A stretch of DNA of 64,000 bases from Elephas maximus indicus (taxonomy: Eukaryota > Chordata > Mammalia > Proboscidea > Elephantidae): positions 149,072,793-149,136,792 of the forward strand of contig NC_064819.1 of the NCBI RefSeq assembly GCF_024166365.1, written 5' to 3'. This document shows, piece by piece, positions 1 to 11,329 of the stretch; positions within the stretch are counted from its first letter, which is position 1, and every line of letters starts with the position of its first letter. Below the pieces are notes generated by a model. That model saw nothing but the letters and a program-made list of their open reading frames with translations, did not search any database and was not told the DNA's origin. Both the position numbers and the translations under genes were made by a program.

Positions 1-253
1 GAAGAGCACTAAAGAGAATCCATGATATTTGGGGAAGATGTTGGGGGAAATTTCCTCTCTCTCCCACACCACTTCCTTGGCATTCACTCCGTACTCAGCA
101 TTAACACACAGCACAGTGCCAGGCTCATAATAAGTGTTTAATATTCATTTTTTAGATTAATTAATTCTCAATTTTTGAGTACCTACTTTGTGCAAGGCAA
201 TAAGCTAGACTCAAGAGATGCAGACTATCTGGCAAGCTCTAAATGTTCCTGTT
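1..253. other. Unassigned stretch with L2-like scraps
   Basis: No gene is seen. Bases about 105-152 (cacagtgccaggctcata) resemble the 3' end of an L2 or MIR on the plus strand. Bases 174-212 (gagtacctactttgtgcaag) resemble the same motif inverted. Both are short and old, so the assignment is weak. Confidence 0.3.
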
Positions 254-805
254 ATAGATTGAATTATGGCCCATCAAAAACATGTGTCATAAATCCTAAC
301 CTCCCTGGTGGCACAGTGGTTAAGCATTTAGCTGTTAACCAAAAGGTCAGCAGTTTGAATCCACTAGCTGCTCCTTAGAAACACTGTGTGGCAGCTCTAC
401 TCTGTTCTATAGGGTTGCTATGAGTTGGAATCGATTCAACAGCCATGAGTTTGGTTATAATCCCATTTGGGAAAGGGTTGTCTTTGTTATGTTAATGACG
501 CAGGATTACTGTAGGGTGTATCTTGAGTCAAAGTCTTTTGAGATATAAAAGAGACTAAAACAAGCAAGCAAAAGAAGCAGAGATGTGGGAAAAGAGATGT
601 CAAGTCACATGAAGATCTCCCAGAAGCAGAAGCTCGAAGAGATGAGGACATTTCTCCAGAGCTGATAGAAACAGAAAGCCTTCCCCTAGAGCCGGCACCC
701 TGAATTCACACTTCTAACCTCCTACACTGTGAGAAAATAAATTTCTTTGTTAAAGCCATCCACTTGTGGTATTTCTTTTATAGCAGCACTAGATAACTAA
801 GATAG
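254..805 (+). mobile_element. MaLR/MLT1-like solo LTR, split by a SINE
   Basis: The element begins with the attgaattatggccc-type head and ends with the acttgtggtatttc...cagcactagataactaag end typical of MLT1-like LTRs. A TATA-like gatataaaag lies near 541-550 and AATAAA near 737. It has no internal retroviral region, so it is a solo LTR. An AfroSINE interrupts it at 301-457 and is therefore younger. Sister copies lie at 21605, 26200, 36108, 39977, 48117 and 58849. Confidence 0.75.
301..457 (+). mobile_element. AfroSINE
   Basis: A tRNA-derived head (ccctggtggcacagtggtta), a degraded B box (agtttgaatcc), the ctctactctgttctataggg middle and the tatgagttggaatcgatt tail are all present in order. 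The copy lies inside the LTR at 254-805. A possible degenerate target duplication (ataaatcc / ataatcc) flanks it. Confidence 0.85.
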
Positions 806-814
806 CTCCCCATC

Positions 815-2150
815 AAAATTTTGTGTCTGTAATGTTTGGGTTTTATCTGTGATCCAACAGAATGTAGAAATTATCAAACAATATCATTAATATCACATGC
901 AAGTAAAATTTTGCTGGAGATAATTCAAAAATGGTTGCAGCCTACATAGTCAAGGAACTACCAGAAATTCAAGCCAGATTCAGAAGAGGATGTGAAACAA
1001 GGGATATTATTGCTGATGTCAGATGGATTTTGGCTGATAGCAGAGAATACCAGAAAGACAATTACCTGTGTTTTATTGACTATGCAAAGGCATTCAACTG
1101 TGTGGATCATATCAAATTATGGACAACATCACAAAGAATAGGAATTCCAGAACACTTAATTGTACTCATGCAGAACCTGTACATAGACCAAAAGGCAGTC
1201 ATTTGAACAGAACGAGGGGATACTGCATGGTTTAAATTCAGGGAAAATGTGTGTAAGGGTTATATCCTTTCACCATACTTATTCAATCAGTATGCTGAGC
1301 AAATAATCTGAAAAACTGGACTATAAAAAGAAGAACAAGGCATCAGAATTGGAGGAAGACTCATTAACAACTGCAATATGCAGATGACATAATCTTGCTT
1401 GCTGAAAGTGAAGGGGACTTGAAGCACTTATTGATGAAGATCAAAGACTACAGCCTTCAGTATGAATTACAACTCAGCGTAAAGAAAACAAAAACCCTCA
1501 CAACTGGACTAATAAGCAACATCAAGATAAATGAAGAAAAGATTGACGTTATCGAGGATTTCATTTTACTTGGACATACAATCACAGCCTATGGAAGCAG
1601 CAGTCAAGAAATCTAACAATGTATTGCATTGGGCAAATCTGCTGCAAAAGACCACTTTAAAGTATTAAAAAGCAGAGATGTCACTTTGAGGACTAAGGTG
1701 CACCTGACCCAAGCCATGGTATTTTCAATCACCTTATATGTATGCAAAAGGTGGACAACGAATAAGAAAGACTGAAGAAGAAGTAATGCCTTTGAATTAT
1801 GTGTTGGTGAAGAATATTGAATATACATGGACTTCCAGAAGAATGAACAAATCTGTCTTGAAGAAGTACAGCCAGATTGTTCTACCAAAGCAAGAATGGC
1901 AGGGCTTTGCGATCAGGTACTTCGGACATGTTTTGGGAGGACCAGCCCCTGGAGAAGGACACCATACTTGGTAGAGGGTCAGAGAAAAAGAGGAAGATCC
2001 TCAACAATATGAATTGACATAGTGGCTGCAACAATGGGCTCAAACATAGCAATGACTGCGAGGATGGTACAGGACCAGGCAGTGTTTCATTCTGTTGTAC
2101 ATAGGGTCGATATGAGTTGCAACCAAGTGGATGGCACCTAACAAAGACAG
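815..2150 (+). mobile_element. RTE-class LINE, 5'-truncated and inactive
   Basis: The open piece at 931-1206 carries an RT motif A-like FIDYAKAFN, with Asn where Asp is usual at the last position. YADDIILL, the RT motif C, is read at 1377-1400. Later pieces at 1395-1616 and 1738-2012 continue the domain in shifted frames, so stops and frameshifts break it. The 3' end (2100-2150) reads agggtcgatatgagtt and ggcacctaac, the tail shared with AfroSINE. A second plus copy at 37560-39112 begins further upstream and aligns throughout. Confidence 0.85.
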
Positions 2151-2555
2151 CAATATATGTTCATCCTTCAAGTTGAAATTTAAAATGCCACTTCCTCAGG
2201 AAGACCTGTCCCCACTCTCCAGATTAGGTTAGGTTCCCCTATTGAACACTCTCAGCACACCATGTATTTTTCTTTAGTAGCTTTTATAGCAATGATAGCT
2301 AAATAATTAGTTGCATAATTATCAAACGTGTATATTAGCATGAAGTATTATGTAATTATAAAATTTTGATGTCTATCTTCTTCCTCCACCAAATTATAAG
2401 TTCCCCAAAGTCTCCTTTGTTAACTGGTGGATTCTCAGCATCAATAGGATGACTGGTATTATTCATTCTTTCATTTATCTGAAAATTGTTGAGTCCTTAT
2501 TGTACTAGAGACATGGTACACATAAAGACACTTTAAAAATATTCATTGTAGCACT

Positions 2556-4680
2556 ATTGAAGAAGAATAAAGTAGGAGGACTCGCACTACCTGACCTCAG
2601 AACCTACTATACAGCTACGGTAGTCAAACAGCCTGGTAGTGGTACAACAGACGCATTGACCAATGGAACATAATCGAGAACCAAAATGTAAATCCATCCA
2701 TACACAGTCACGTGATCTTCAATAAAGGCCCAAAGTCCATTAAATTGGGAAAAGACAGTCTTTTTAACAAATGGTGCCGGCAAAACTGGATGTCCATCTG
2801 TAAAAAAATGAAACAGAACCCATAACTCACACCATATACAAAGAATAACTGAAAATGGATCAAAGACCTAAATATAAAACCAAAAACTATAAAGATTATA
2901 GAAGAAAAAATGGGGTCAATGCCAGAGGCCCTAATACATAGCACAAATAGGATAAAAACCATAACTAACAACACATAAACACCAGAAGATAAGCTGGATA
3001 ACTGGGATCTTCTAAAAATTAAAAATGCTCATCAAAAGACCTCACCAGAAAACTAAAAAGAGAACCTACAGACTGGGAAAAAAAAATTTGGGTATTACAA
3101 ATCCAACAAAGTTCTAATCTCTAAGATCTACAGGAAAATCCAATACCTCTACAACAAAAAGACAAATAATTTAATTAAAAAATGGGCAAAGGAAATGAAC
3201 AGATACTTCAACCAAAGAAGACATTAAAGCAGCCAACAGACACATTAGGAAATTCTCACAATCACTAGCCATTAGAGAACTGAAAAACAAAAGCACAATG
3301 ATATACCATCTCACCCTGGCATTACTGACAAGAATCAAAAAGACAGGAAGTAAATGCTGGAAAGGCTGCAGGGAGCTTGGAACTCATACACTGCTAGCGA
3401 AAATGTAAAATGGTACAACCATTTTGGAAAACAATACAGCACGTCTTTAAAAAGCTAGAAATAGAAATACCATATGATCCAACAATCCCACTCATAGGAA
3501 TATGTGCTAGAGAAATAAGAGCCATCACATGAATTGACATATTCACAATGGCAAAAAGATAGAAACAAGCTAAGTGCCCATCAACAGATAAATGGATAAA
3601 CAAACTATGGAACATACACAATGGAATACTACACAACAACAAAGGACAATGATGAACCTCAGAATACAACATGGACGAATCTGGAGGCTATTATGCTGAG
3701 TGAAATAAGTCAATCACAAAAGGTCGAATACTGTATGAGACCGCTATCATAAAAACTCATGAAAAGGTTTGTACACAGAAAGAAACAACTTTTGATGGTT
3801 ACGAGAGAGAGGAGAGGTAGGAATAGGTAAACACTAACTTAGACTCGACGGCACTGGGTTTGGGTTAGACAATGGGTAAGGGGTAACTGTGGTAAAGGAT
3901 AAGACAGTACACAAAACTGGGGAAGTAAGCACAACTTGACCAAGGCAAGGTCATGGAAGCTCCATAGACACATCCAAGCTCCCTGAGGAACCAAATTACT
4001 GGGCTGAGGGCTGGGGACCATGGTCTTGGGGGACATCTAACTTAATTGGCATAACATAGTTTATAAAGAAAATGTTCTACATACTACTTTAGCAGCATCT
4101 GGGGTCTTAAAGCTTGCAAGCAGCCATCTAAGATACCCCACTGGTCCCACCTTGTCTGTAACAAGGGAGAATGAAGAACACTAAAGACATAAAGGACTAA
4201 TGGACCACAACTACCAGAGCCTCCACCAGACTGAGTTCAGCACAACTAGATGGTGCCTGGCTACCACCACCACTGCTCTGACAAGGATCACAGTAAAGGG
4301 TCCTGAGCAGAGCTGAAGAAAAATGTAGAGCAAAATTCTAACTCACAAAAAAGATCAGACTTACTGGCCTGACAGAGTATGGCCCCCAGACACCCTTTTA
4401 ACTCAGTACTGAAGTCATGCCTGAGGTTCACCCTTCAGCCAAAGAATAGACAGGCACATAAAACAAAACAAGCCTAAATGGGCACACCATCCCAGGTGCA
4501 AGGATGAGAAGGCAGGAGGGGACAGGAAACCTGGTAGTGGGGAACCCATGGTCCAGAAGGGAGAGTGTTGACATGTTGTGGGGTTGGCAACCAATATCAC
4601 AAAACAATATGTGTATAATTGTTTAATGAGAAACTAATTTGCTCTGTAAATCTTCATCTAAACTACACTTTTAAAAAATG
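2556..4680 (+). mobile_element. L1 LINE, 3' half (end of ORF2 plus 3' UTR)
   Basis: It matches the L1 at 53337-58535 from the ggaggactcgcactacctga block (compare 56172) through the ORF2 C-terminal region to a 3' UTR ending near acttttaaaaaa. Stops and shifts break the ORF2 remnant. A SINE-tail-like piece of 25 bp sits in the 3' UTR at 3842-3866. A 47-bp slice of this element recurs inverted at 5391-5437. Confidence 0.85.
3842..3866 (+). repeat. AfroSINE-tail-like microinsertion in L1 3' UTR
   Basis: The bases gactcgacggcactgggttt match the end of the AfroSINE tail. The corresponding 3' UTR of the L1 at 53.3 kb lacks them. Chance similarity over 25 bases is not excluded. Confidence 0.45.
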
Positions 4681-5390
4681 CTCTAATGGAAAAAAATATA
4701 TATTGGTTGAATAAATGCATGAATGAATGAATAAAATGCTAGGAGGGTTTGATTTTCTGAAGGACAAATCTTAATGAGCAAGCCACTTACAATCACAATT
4801 TGCTATGGTACAAACTACCTGCTAAAGGAATTCCAAGTGTTAGTTACTCACTAGGGTGAATTTAAATGGGGATAGCTGACTTTTTTTGACAGAAGTGATG
4901 ATTTTGAAAAATATAATGGATTGGAGCCAATGGTAGAGGGGTGGGTGGCCCAAAAGGAAATGTCATTACTAGAACCACTCTTCCCAGTTATTCACAGGCT
5001 AGATCTGGCTATACACTACAGCCCTTTCAATAAGAAAAGGAAATAAAATTTCTTACCTTAATTGAAACATGAATAGTACTTCTGTTCTACCTTAAACCAT
5101 AAACATATGAGTCCAACAATCAGGTGACCAAAGACTGTAACTCTTAAATGTGGTAGAATTCTGATAAAAGAAGTATCATTATACTTTTTGATCTCTCAGA
5201 TTTAACTAAAGCTCATAAATTAAAAAAATAACTTTGCTGTTACTACTCTGGGGAAAAAAAAAAAAAAAACGCAAAATAATAAGCACTGCACTTGTCCAGA
5301 AAGCTCAAAACTGTCCACAACGTAAAGATATGAAGTTGAGAACGTTTCTTAGCCTTTCTGGACTATTTGAACTAAATGGAGCATGAACAC

Positions 5391-5437
5391 TGTATTAGGG
5401 CCTCTGGCATTGACCCCATTTTTTCTTCTATAATCTT
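5391..5437 (-). repeat. 47-bp L1 ORF2 slice, perfect inverted copy of 2892-2938
   Basis: Every base equals the reverse complement of 2892-2938 inside the L1 to the left. The similarity stops abruptly on both sides. No poly(A) or obvious target duplication is visible, so it does not look like an ordinary L1 insertion. Confidence 0.8.
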
Positions 5438-6045
5438 ACTCATTTGTTTGTCATTTTTTATTTTTCATTCACCCTATGAAGAAGACCAATGAGTTTTGAA
5501 TAACTAAACAGTTGGTCTGGAATCATGCTTGACCCTAAGAATTTTACACTGTTGAAACGGGCGGCCTTCAATAGCAGAGATAAAAACCTTTTCTGTGGTT
5601 GTTCTTTGCCAGTATACCACTATTGCAAACAGCTTTGAAAAATCAGAAGGGCTTCAATAGCAAGGTCACTTGGCTTGCAAAGATTCCTTGGCCTTGGTCA
5701 TAGTCACCCAAACTAGGGTCTCTTTAGTTTCTACCCTTGCTTATATCTCTAGTATAAAGGAAAAGCAAAACGCTGTCATCGTTTTCATCTCCTGTCCCCA
5801 CCCACTTACAAAATGGTAATAAACAAACCGGAAGCCAATTAAAGGAAAAGTCGGGGCTTATATTAAGCTAGAATGCACCCAGATGGCATACTAGTTGTTA
5901 AAAGGTGAAATTTTTCTGTACCACCTGAATGACCCTCTTCCTCCCCAGCCAAGCCAAAATCTAGCAAATACACAGTTAATACCTGGCACCTACAGAGGCA
6001 GCCATTCTGACTGGTCAGTGCCTGCAATGCCTGAGCTGTGTGTGA

Positions 6046-6094
6046 AGACAGAGAGAGAGAGAAAGAAAGGAAGGGAAGGAGGGAGGGAGGGAGA
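6046..6094 (+). repeat. Purine microsatellite (GA / GAAA / GGGA)
   Basis: An uninterrupted run of purines passes from gagagagagag through aaagaaagg to gagggagggaggg. It is low-complexity sequence and explains the compositionally odd open frames over it. Confidence 0.9.
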
Positions 6095-6570
6095 ATCACT
6101 GTCAGGGAAACACACGCACATATATATAATTTAATATCATTTAATAAAGACAAGCTGCATTCATTCTCTTCCCAGCACCTACTTCCTGATTCCCTGTAGT
6201 CCATCTTAGTTTTCTCTAGCACATAAGCAAATGGGTTAAACTCACAGTTAAGGAAAGTAGGAAACCAATGCATAAATATCCCTGTATTTCCAGAGATAAA
6301 TTATAGCAAAGCTGGCAAGAAAAAAGAATACGGTAATGATAACCCAACTGTTGTTTTTATTTTCCTTATGAAACTGGAGATTTTTACCCCCAAAGAAAAT
6401 CCTCTAATGGACTTTGTCATACAGCGGAAAACCCATGATACAAAGATTAGACTGTGACCTCTCTCTGGATTTTATTCACCCCAAGGTTAAAATGTACTCT
6501 CACTATTCCTAACAATCTCACGGGAAGCAGAAAGGTAGGAAGCAGGGACCTAACTAGGAAAATAGAGCCT

Positions 6571-6634
6571 AGGGCAATTAGTGTTAAATTGCTGAATGAT
6601 CAAGGACAATGAGTGTTAAATTTTTGAACGATCT
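6571..6634 (+). repeat. Degenerate 32-bp tandem duplication
   Basis: The unit at 6571-6602 (starts agggcaattagtgttaaatt) repeats at 6603-6634 (starts aggacaatgagtgttaaatt) with several mismatches. It lies in otherwise unassigned sequence. Confidence 0.65.
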
Positions 6635-7045
6635 CTCACAGCTGGCAATGGTAACTGCTAATTGGCACCCACCCCCACCCGAATGGAACCTAGGCACTTG
6701 CTTACCACCACCCCCTCCCCTTTAGGCCTCTGGTGGGAAGGCCTAACACACACTTTTTTTCGTTTTTTACAGAAAGGGCCCTAAATGAAGGTGCCATTCT
6801 AAGAAAGTCATTGGTCCAAATATATGCAGAATATCACTGAGTATAACTAGCAGAGCTGTTCATGAGAGTCTGGTGATGTTCCCTTCCACAGGCCTCTTTC
6901 TTTCTGGATGTAAACTTGGAAAGTACATTCTAAACAATAGAAATGCTTTAATTTGTTAGGATGGTGATGTACAGTGATAACTTTTCCCCTCCTTCTAGAC
7001 CAGTGTTCCTCAACTTCCCTTCCCCCTCCCCCAAGCAGGGGTCAA

Positions 7046-7255
7046 GGAGCCCAGGTGGTACAGTGGTTAAAGCCTTTGGCTGCTAATCAAAAGGTCAGCA
7101 GTTGGAACCCACCAACCGCTCCACAGGAGAAAGACGTGGCGGCCTGCTTCCTAAAGATTTATAGCCTTGGAAACCCTATGGAGCTGTTCTACTCTGTCCT
7201 ATAGGGTTGCTGTGAGTAGGAATCAACTCAACAGCAGTAGGTTTGGTTTATTTGG
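7046..7255 (+). mobile_element. AfroSINE, long form
   Basis: The head ggagcccaggtggtacagtg and the degraded B box are followed by the extra block aggagaaagacgtggcggcc...ttatagccttgg, which short copies lack. The usual tail follows, ending in gtttggttta. Confidence 0.85.
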
Positions 7256-7263
7256 TAAGCAGA

Positions 7264-7309
7264 GGTCACCGTGAGTTGAAATCGACTCCACCACAAATGA
7301 CAACAACAA
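7264..7309 (+). repeat. RTE/AfroSINE 3' tail fragment
   Basis: ggtcaccgtgagttgaaatc followed by actcc and ending tgacaacaacaa is the terminal piece shared by RTE and AfroSINE. It follows the SINE at 7046-7255 directly, so a second 5'-truncated insertion is likely. Confidence 0.65.
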
Positions 7310-8954
7310 AGCAGACTTTTTAGACTATTTTTCCTAATAATCCCTCAATGAAATTTTAATGCCAAAGATATACTGTATATGTGTTTATCTGCTATATGTA
7401 TGTCTGTGCTTCATATATAAAGGGTAAGTTTTTCTTGCCCTCCCCCCAACAAAGAACCAATATTTTTCCCCTTGGGGGCGATATTGCCTCTGTTAAGAAT
7501 ACAAGATTTAGGCTCCTTTTCACAGCATATGCATCTCAGGACCTAACCCCATAAGCCTTCAACCCATCCAAGACCCAGCTTGTGTCCCATTTGGAGCCAG
7601 CAGCACATACACCTTCGAGGGTCTAAAGCGTGCCATCATGTACACAGCCAAAATGGTATCCACGTGGATTCCCAAGCATCGTGGCTTATGATTATTACAT
7701 CCCCAAACTGGTTGGCTGCTGCTTTGCACATGTTTCCAAATATTGACTTTTCTTTTGCTACTAAATCACATGTACCCGTTCACACATAATCTACTACTTA
7801 GCAATATAATTACATGTGTTCTGAGCTTCCCCAGAACACTGAGTCTGATCACTTTTTCCTGCATAAATCAGAAAATCAAATTTCCCCTTTTATACCAGAC
7901 ATGTTTTTAAAGAACATAGCCTCTCTGAAGTGTCCCTTCATATAAAGTTCTTAAAACTTACCAACTTCCAAACTCCTTATTTTTCGTAATCTATACCAAC
8001 TGTCAAATCATTGGTGAAGGTGGCAAAAATTGGTGTTCACACTAGTTCTTTTAAGCTCCCCACTCAAAGAAAATAAAGTTGGCTCTGCCTTTTTTTTAGC
8101 ATGGGTTCTAAAAATCCACCAAATGTGGATTTTTAAGTGGAGAAGGTGTTTCCCAATTACACAAAGCAGAAGGAATCATTAAACAGACACCTAACACTCT
8201 GGGGGAAAGTCTACATGTTCAAATCTAGCCATCATAAAACACAAGTATCCTAAACAGAACCTTTATGCTGCACTCACAGCACCTTCAGCCTTCATTTAGT
8301 GGTCTCACCTTCTCAGTTAGTCTACTCCAAGGCTGCTGATAGCATCCAATTAATCAACTGAGTATTAGGCTTTGTGATGCAGAGCAATGAAGTGCTAACA
8401 AGGACCATGTGTGGTTGTGAATGGCCTCATGTGACCAGCTGAGCTTGCCAAATGGAGAGGAAACGCTCAAGACAGAGCTTTTAGGAATCCTAGAGGGTGA
8501 CCCCAAGTAGTAACACTGTGTGTGTTGGAGCACACCAAGAGCGTCAGAAAGATTCCAAATGTTACACTAAAGTTTTGTGTCAATCCAATTTCAAAACATT
8601 GTATTTTCAAAACCTTTTTAGGAGCTCCTAATTCATTCATAATAGTGATTGTAGGCCATTACCCTTCAACACATAATAATCTAAATTAATTTAACTCATT
8701 AGGAAGAAAGAGTACACTGGGAAAAATAAACATATCCAAATTATGCCACACTTTGGCCTTCCTACCTCAACTAATGAAGCAGAATTTGTAATTTGTTAAC
8801 ATATTGGAAATATCTTTTGAATGACTTGAGTTCCAGGCCAACTTCAACTTTTAATCAACCCTTAAGATTCACCCATTTTCGTATTTTCCATTCACCAATA
8901 ATTTATCAGCTTGACACCAACTGCATGTCGATATTAGTGGCCCACCTAGAATTT
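7310..8954. other. Unassigned sequence
   Basis: I see no gene, RNA or young repeat here. It is A+T-rich with short open frames only (for example 7580-7789 and 8793-9011), none with a recognisable motif. Confidence 0.5.
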
Positions 8955-9125
8955 CTACCTCAGTGCTTCTTAGCTAAGGGTGTAACTCTGAATAGCCTGG
9001 AGAGTTTTTAAACACTGGCATTCTGAATCCTATACCTGGAAAGACTGATCAGAACGTGGTCTGGGAGAGAGCTCTAGAACCTTATTTTTAAATAGCTACC
9101 CCAGATTCTGGTTTGCACATAGATT
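8955..9125 (+). mobile_element. Old hAT-like DNA transposon fragment
   Basis: The order cagtgcttcttagctaaggg, agcctggagagtttttaaac, then a gattctggtttgcacat-like end resembles the widespread mammalian hAT/Charlie-type element that begins cagtggttctcaaa. It is diverged. A clearer relative lies at 50589-50730. Confidence 0.45.
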
Positions 9126-9207
9126 TAGGAATAAGCACATTAGTCTTCTGAAACATGATTCAATTAACATTTTTAATTTAACATTTTTAAATTTATATAC
9201 ACTTTTA

Positions 9208-9362
9208 GGAAACCCTGGTGCTGTAGTGATTAAGAGCTATGACTGCTAACCAAAAGGTCGGCAGTTCAAATCTACCAGGTGCTCCTTGGAAACTCTATGG
9301 GGCAGCTCTACTCTGTCCTACAGGGTGACTATGAGTCAGAATCAACTCGATGGCAATGGGTG
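9208..9362 (+). mobile_element. AfroSINE (first of a tandem pair)
   Basis: ggaaaccctggtgctgtagt head, aggtcggcagttcaaatc B box and gactatgagtcagaatcaac tail. A similar copy follows after 20 bp at 9383. Bases atatac occur on both flanks and may be part of a target duplication. Confidence 0.9.
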
Positions 9363-9382
9363 ATATACCTCTAATGGATTTT

Positions 9383-9552
9383 GGAAACCCTGGTAGCATA
9401 GTGGTTAACAGCTCAGCTGATAACCAAAAGGTCAGCAGTTTGAATCCACCAGGAACTCCTTGGAAACCTCATGGGGCAGTTCTACTCTGTCCTATAGGGT
9501 CACTACGAGTTGAAATCAACTTGACAGCAATGGGTTTGGTTTGGTTGGTTTA
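9383..9552 (+). mobile_element. AfroSINE (second of a tandem pair)
   Basis: ggaaaccctggtagcatagt head, aggtcagcagtttgaatc B box, cactacgagttgaaatcaac tail and a gtttggtttggttggttt end. It is in the same orientation as the copy at 9208-9362. Confidence 0.9.
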
Positions 9553-9633
9553 ATGATTTTTGTATTATTATTTAAATACAACTTTAAATCTGTTACGTGG
9601 AGAAGATGGGGCAGTCCTTTTCTGAGGTGGACA

Positions 9634-9966
9634 TCTGTGGTTGCCTGTTGTCCTGGATAATTTTACTGCATAAAAAGTCATTCCAAAACTTAGTTGTGTA
9701 AAACAACCATTAATTTATGCTCACTGATTCTATGGGGAATTCAGACAGAGAACTGCAGGGAGGATTCAAAGGCTAGGGGTGACTCAACAATTGAGGGCAA
9801 GAATCCTTAGGAAGCTCCTTCACTCATTTCTGACACCTGGATTGAGATGACTCAAATGCAGAGCTCAGCTGGGACTGCCAACCAGCACATCTCACATGGC
9901 CTTTCTATATGGCTTGGGCTTCCTCACAGCGTGGCAGCCTCAGCATTGTCGAATTTCTTAGTCCAG
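9634..9966 (-). mobile_element. MLT1-like LTR fragment
   Basis: The order ccaaaacttagttgtgtaaa, cagctgggactgccaacc, then ggcttcctcacagcgtggca matches an MLT1-type MaLR LTR read in reverse. It is diverged and lacks a clear end. No internal region is present. Confidence 0.55.
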
Positions 9967-10009
9967 TAAGAGTTTTCCTAGGAGATAACAAGGAAATAAA
10001 ATAAATAGG

Positions 10010-10275
10010 TAACTAGCAAACAATGATGTAAGGGCTTAGTGGGAGCCCACAGAAGGCCTTGGGAAATTGGTCAAGTCTTAGAGGTGGTAAGACTTGAGCT
10101 GGGCCTTGAAAGATGAGTAGAGATATACCAGGAGGGGAGGAGAATTCCCAGGTGGGAACAAGCCAGGCCAAGGCCTGGAGATAGAGAAGAGTATGGCAGC
10201 AGTAAAGCAGTGGAGTTGAGGCTGGGAAGGTGGACAAGGAAGATTGCATGGGTCTTGTACACCAGCCTATGGAGA
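10010..10275 (-). repeat. L2 LINE fragment
   Basis: The blocks gagctgggccttgaaagatg, aggggaggagaattcccagg and caaggcctggagatagagaa follow the reversed L2 3' region. The overlapping minus-strand open frames at 10013-10262 are by-products of this repeat. Confidence 0.5.
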
Positions 10276-10284
10276 ATGATGTAT

Positions 10285-10385
10285 ATCCTATAAGCAGTGC
10301 TGATAATGAAATCTCCCTTAAGGGACTGCTATGAGTATTAAATGAGATGTTGTATAGAAAGCACTAGAACTGTAGATAGCATAGG
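10285..10385 (+). repeat. MIR SINE 3' part
   Basis: ctgctatgagtattaaatga followed by gatgttgtatagaaagcact matches the core-to-tail part of MIR. It is short and old. Confidence 0.5.
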
Positions 10386-10489
10386 TGAAACTTAATCCAT
10401 TTCAGTTCCCTAGCTTCTCCCACAGCTGTTTAATTGTCCAAATTAAAAAAAAAAAAAGTCATGAAGGAATTTCAGGTGCTATTTTTATA

Positions 10490-10680
10490 GGCCCTAGGCC
10501 CCGATGGTGGGTTAAGAGCGATGGCTGCTTAACAAAAGGTCAACAGTTCAAATCCACCAGCCACTCCTGGGAAGCCCTATGGGGCAATGTTACTCTGTCC
10601 TATAGGGTTTGTTTTTTTGTTTTTTTGTATAGGATTGCTATGAGTCGGAACCAACAGCAACGAGTTTGGTTTTTTGGTTT
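10490..10680 (+). mobile_element. AfroSINE with internal T-rich expansion
   Basis: Head, B box (ggtcaacagttcaaatcc) and tail (gctatgagtcggaaccaaca) are present. Between tatagggtt and the tail a T/G stretch (about 10608-10630) followed by a repeated tatagg block interrupts the usual sequence. ataggc flanks both ends and could be the target duplication. Confidence 0.85.
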
Positions 10681-10930
10681 ATAGGCTCATAAAAAAAGGG
10701 GCACAGGTTATAGTGTTCCTCCATATCTACCTGTTTTGGCTTGAGGCAGGCCCTAGAGCGAGACTTCCTCTTTACATTTCTGTCCCAAGCAAAAAGAAAC
10801 ACTTCCGCATACATATAGAAATTCTGCAAGGTCTATTAAAATACCAGTAGTATGTGATCCACTATGGTGAGTGTGAGAAAGCAAAAAAGGACACACTTGT
10901 GAGAAGAAAGAACATGCCCTTTTTACATCT

Positions 10931-10980
10931 GCAAACAATTCTCACCTTCCTGCATAGTGGGCTCTTAGACCAGTGATTGC
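10931..10980 (+). repeat. 50-bp direct repeat, copy 1
   Basis: This block (starts gcaaacaattctcacctt, ends ccagtgattgc) is identical to 12001-12050. Identity includes two bases before it and one after it, then stops. Confidence 0.95.
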
Positions 10981-11024
10981 ATTAAGACAGCACATTTTCA
11001 CATGACTTTATATTTTTCGGAAAG

Positions 11025-11230
11025 CCTTCTGATTCACTTTCTCTCATTTAAAATTCACAAGTAGAAACTCCTGTAGCAGATATGGAGGAAAGGCAGATTT
11101 TAAAGCTCCATTTTTCAGTGTGAGAATAGAGAGTCAAAGACATTGAGTAATCTCTTTGCAGTCATATTGTCAGTAGATGACAAAGCCAAGGCTTATATGC
11201 ACCACCCATGCTTTATTCCCTAGGAACTAC
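11025..11230 (-). repeat. MIR-like SINE
   Basis: Reading left to right: attttaaagctccatttttc, gagagtcaaagacattgagt and gatgacaaagccaaggctta follow the order of an inverted MIR. It is diverged. Confidence 0.5.
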
Positions 11231-11329
11231 TCTGTCTTCACTAATTAGACAATGGAAAATCTCACCACGAACACCTCAGCCATACAACAGAAAGTGCCTG
11301 ACCCATCAATTCAAAAGAGTTGTTCACTT

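Larger units (their letters stand above)
2165..4738 (+). repeat. L2 LINE 3' end, interrupted by L1
   Basis: The visible parts are 2165-2530 and about 4690-4738. The first has the tcaggaagacctgtcccca and ttataagttccccaaag blocks of an L2 3' end. The second has the gaataaatgcatgaatgaatg finish. The L1 at 2556-4680 appears to have inserted between them. The element is old and non-coding. Confidence 0.6.
4739..7045. other. Mostly unassigned sequence
   Basis: No gene or clear young repeat is seen apart from a 17-A tract near 5259-5275, the inverted L1 slice at 5391-5437, a purine-rich microsatellite at 6046-6094 and a 32-bp tandem duplication at 6571-6634. The minus-strand open frame at 5863-6273 crosses the microsatellite and has no recognisable domain. 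Confidence 0.5.

Noticed and set aside
5863..6273. 136-residue minus-strand open frame
   Set aside because: It reads through a purine microsatellite, giving a Ser/Leu-rich low-complexity segment.
7046..7125. tRNA-like sequence at SINE heads
   Set aside because: The A- and B-box-like words belong to AfroSINE; no complete cloverleaf or anticodon arm can be drawn, so they are not tRNA genes.
9208..9552. Regularly spaced repeats resembling an array
   Set aside because: These are two independent SINE insertions with full bodies, not a CRISPR-type array.
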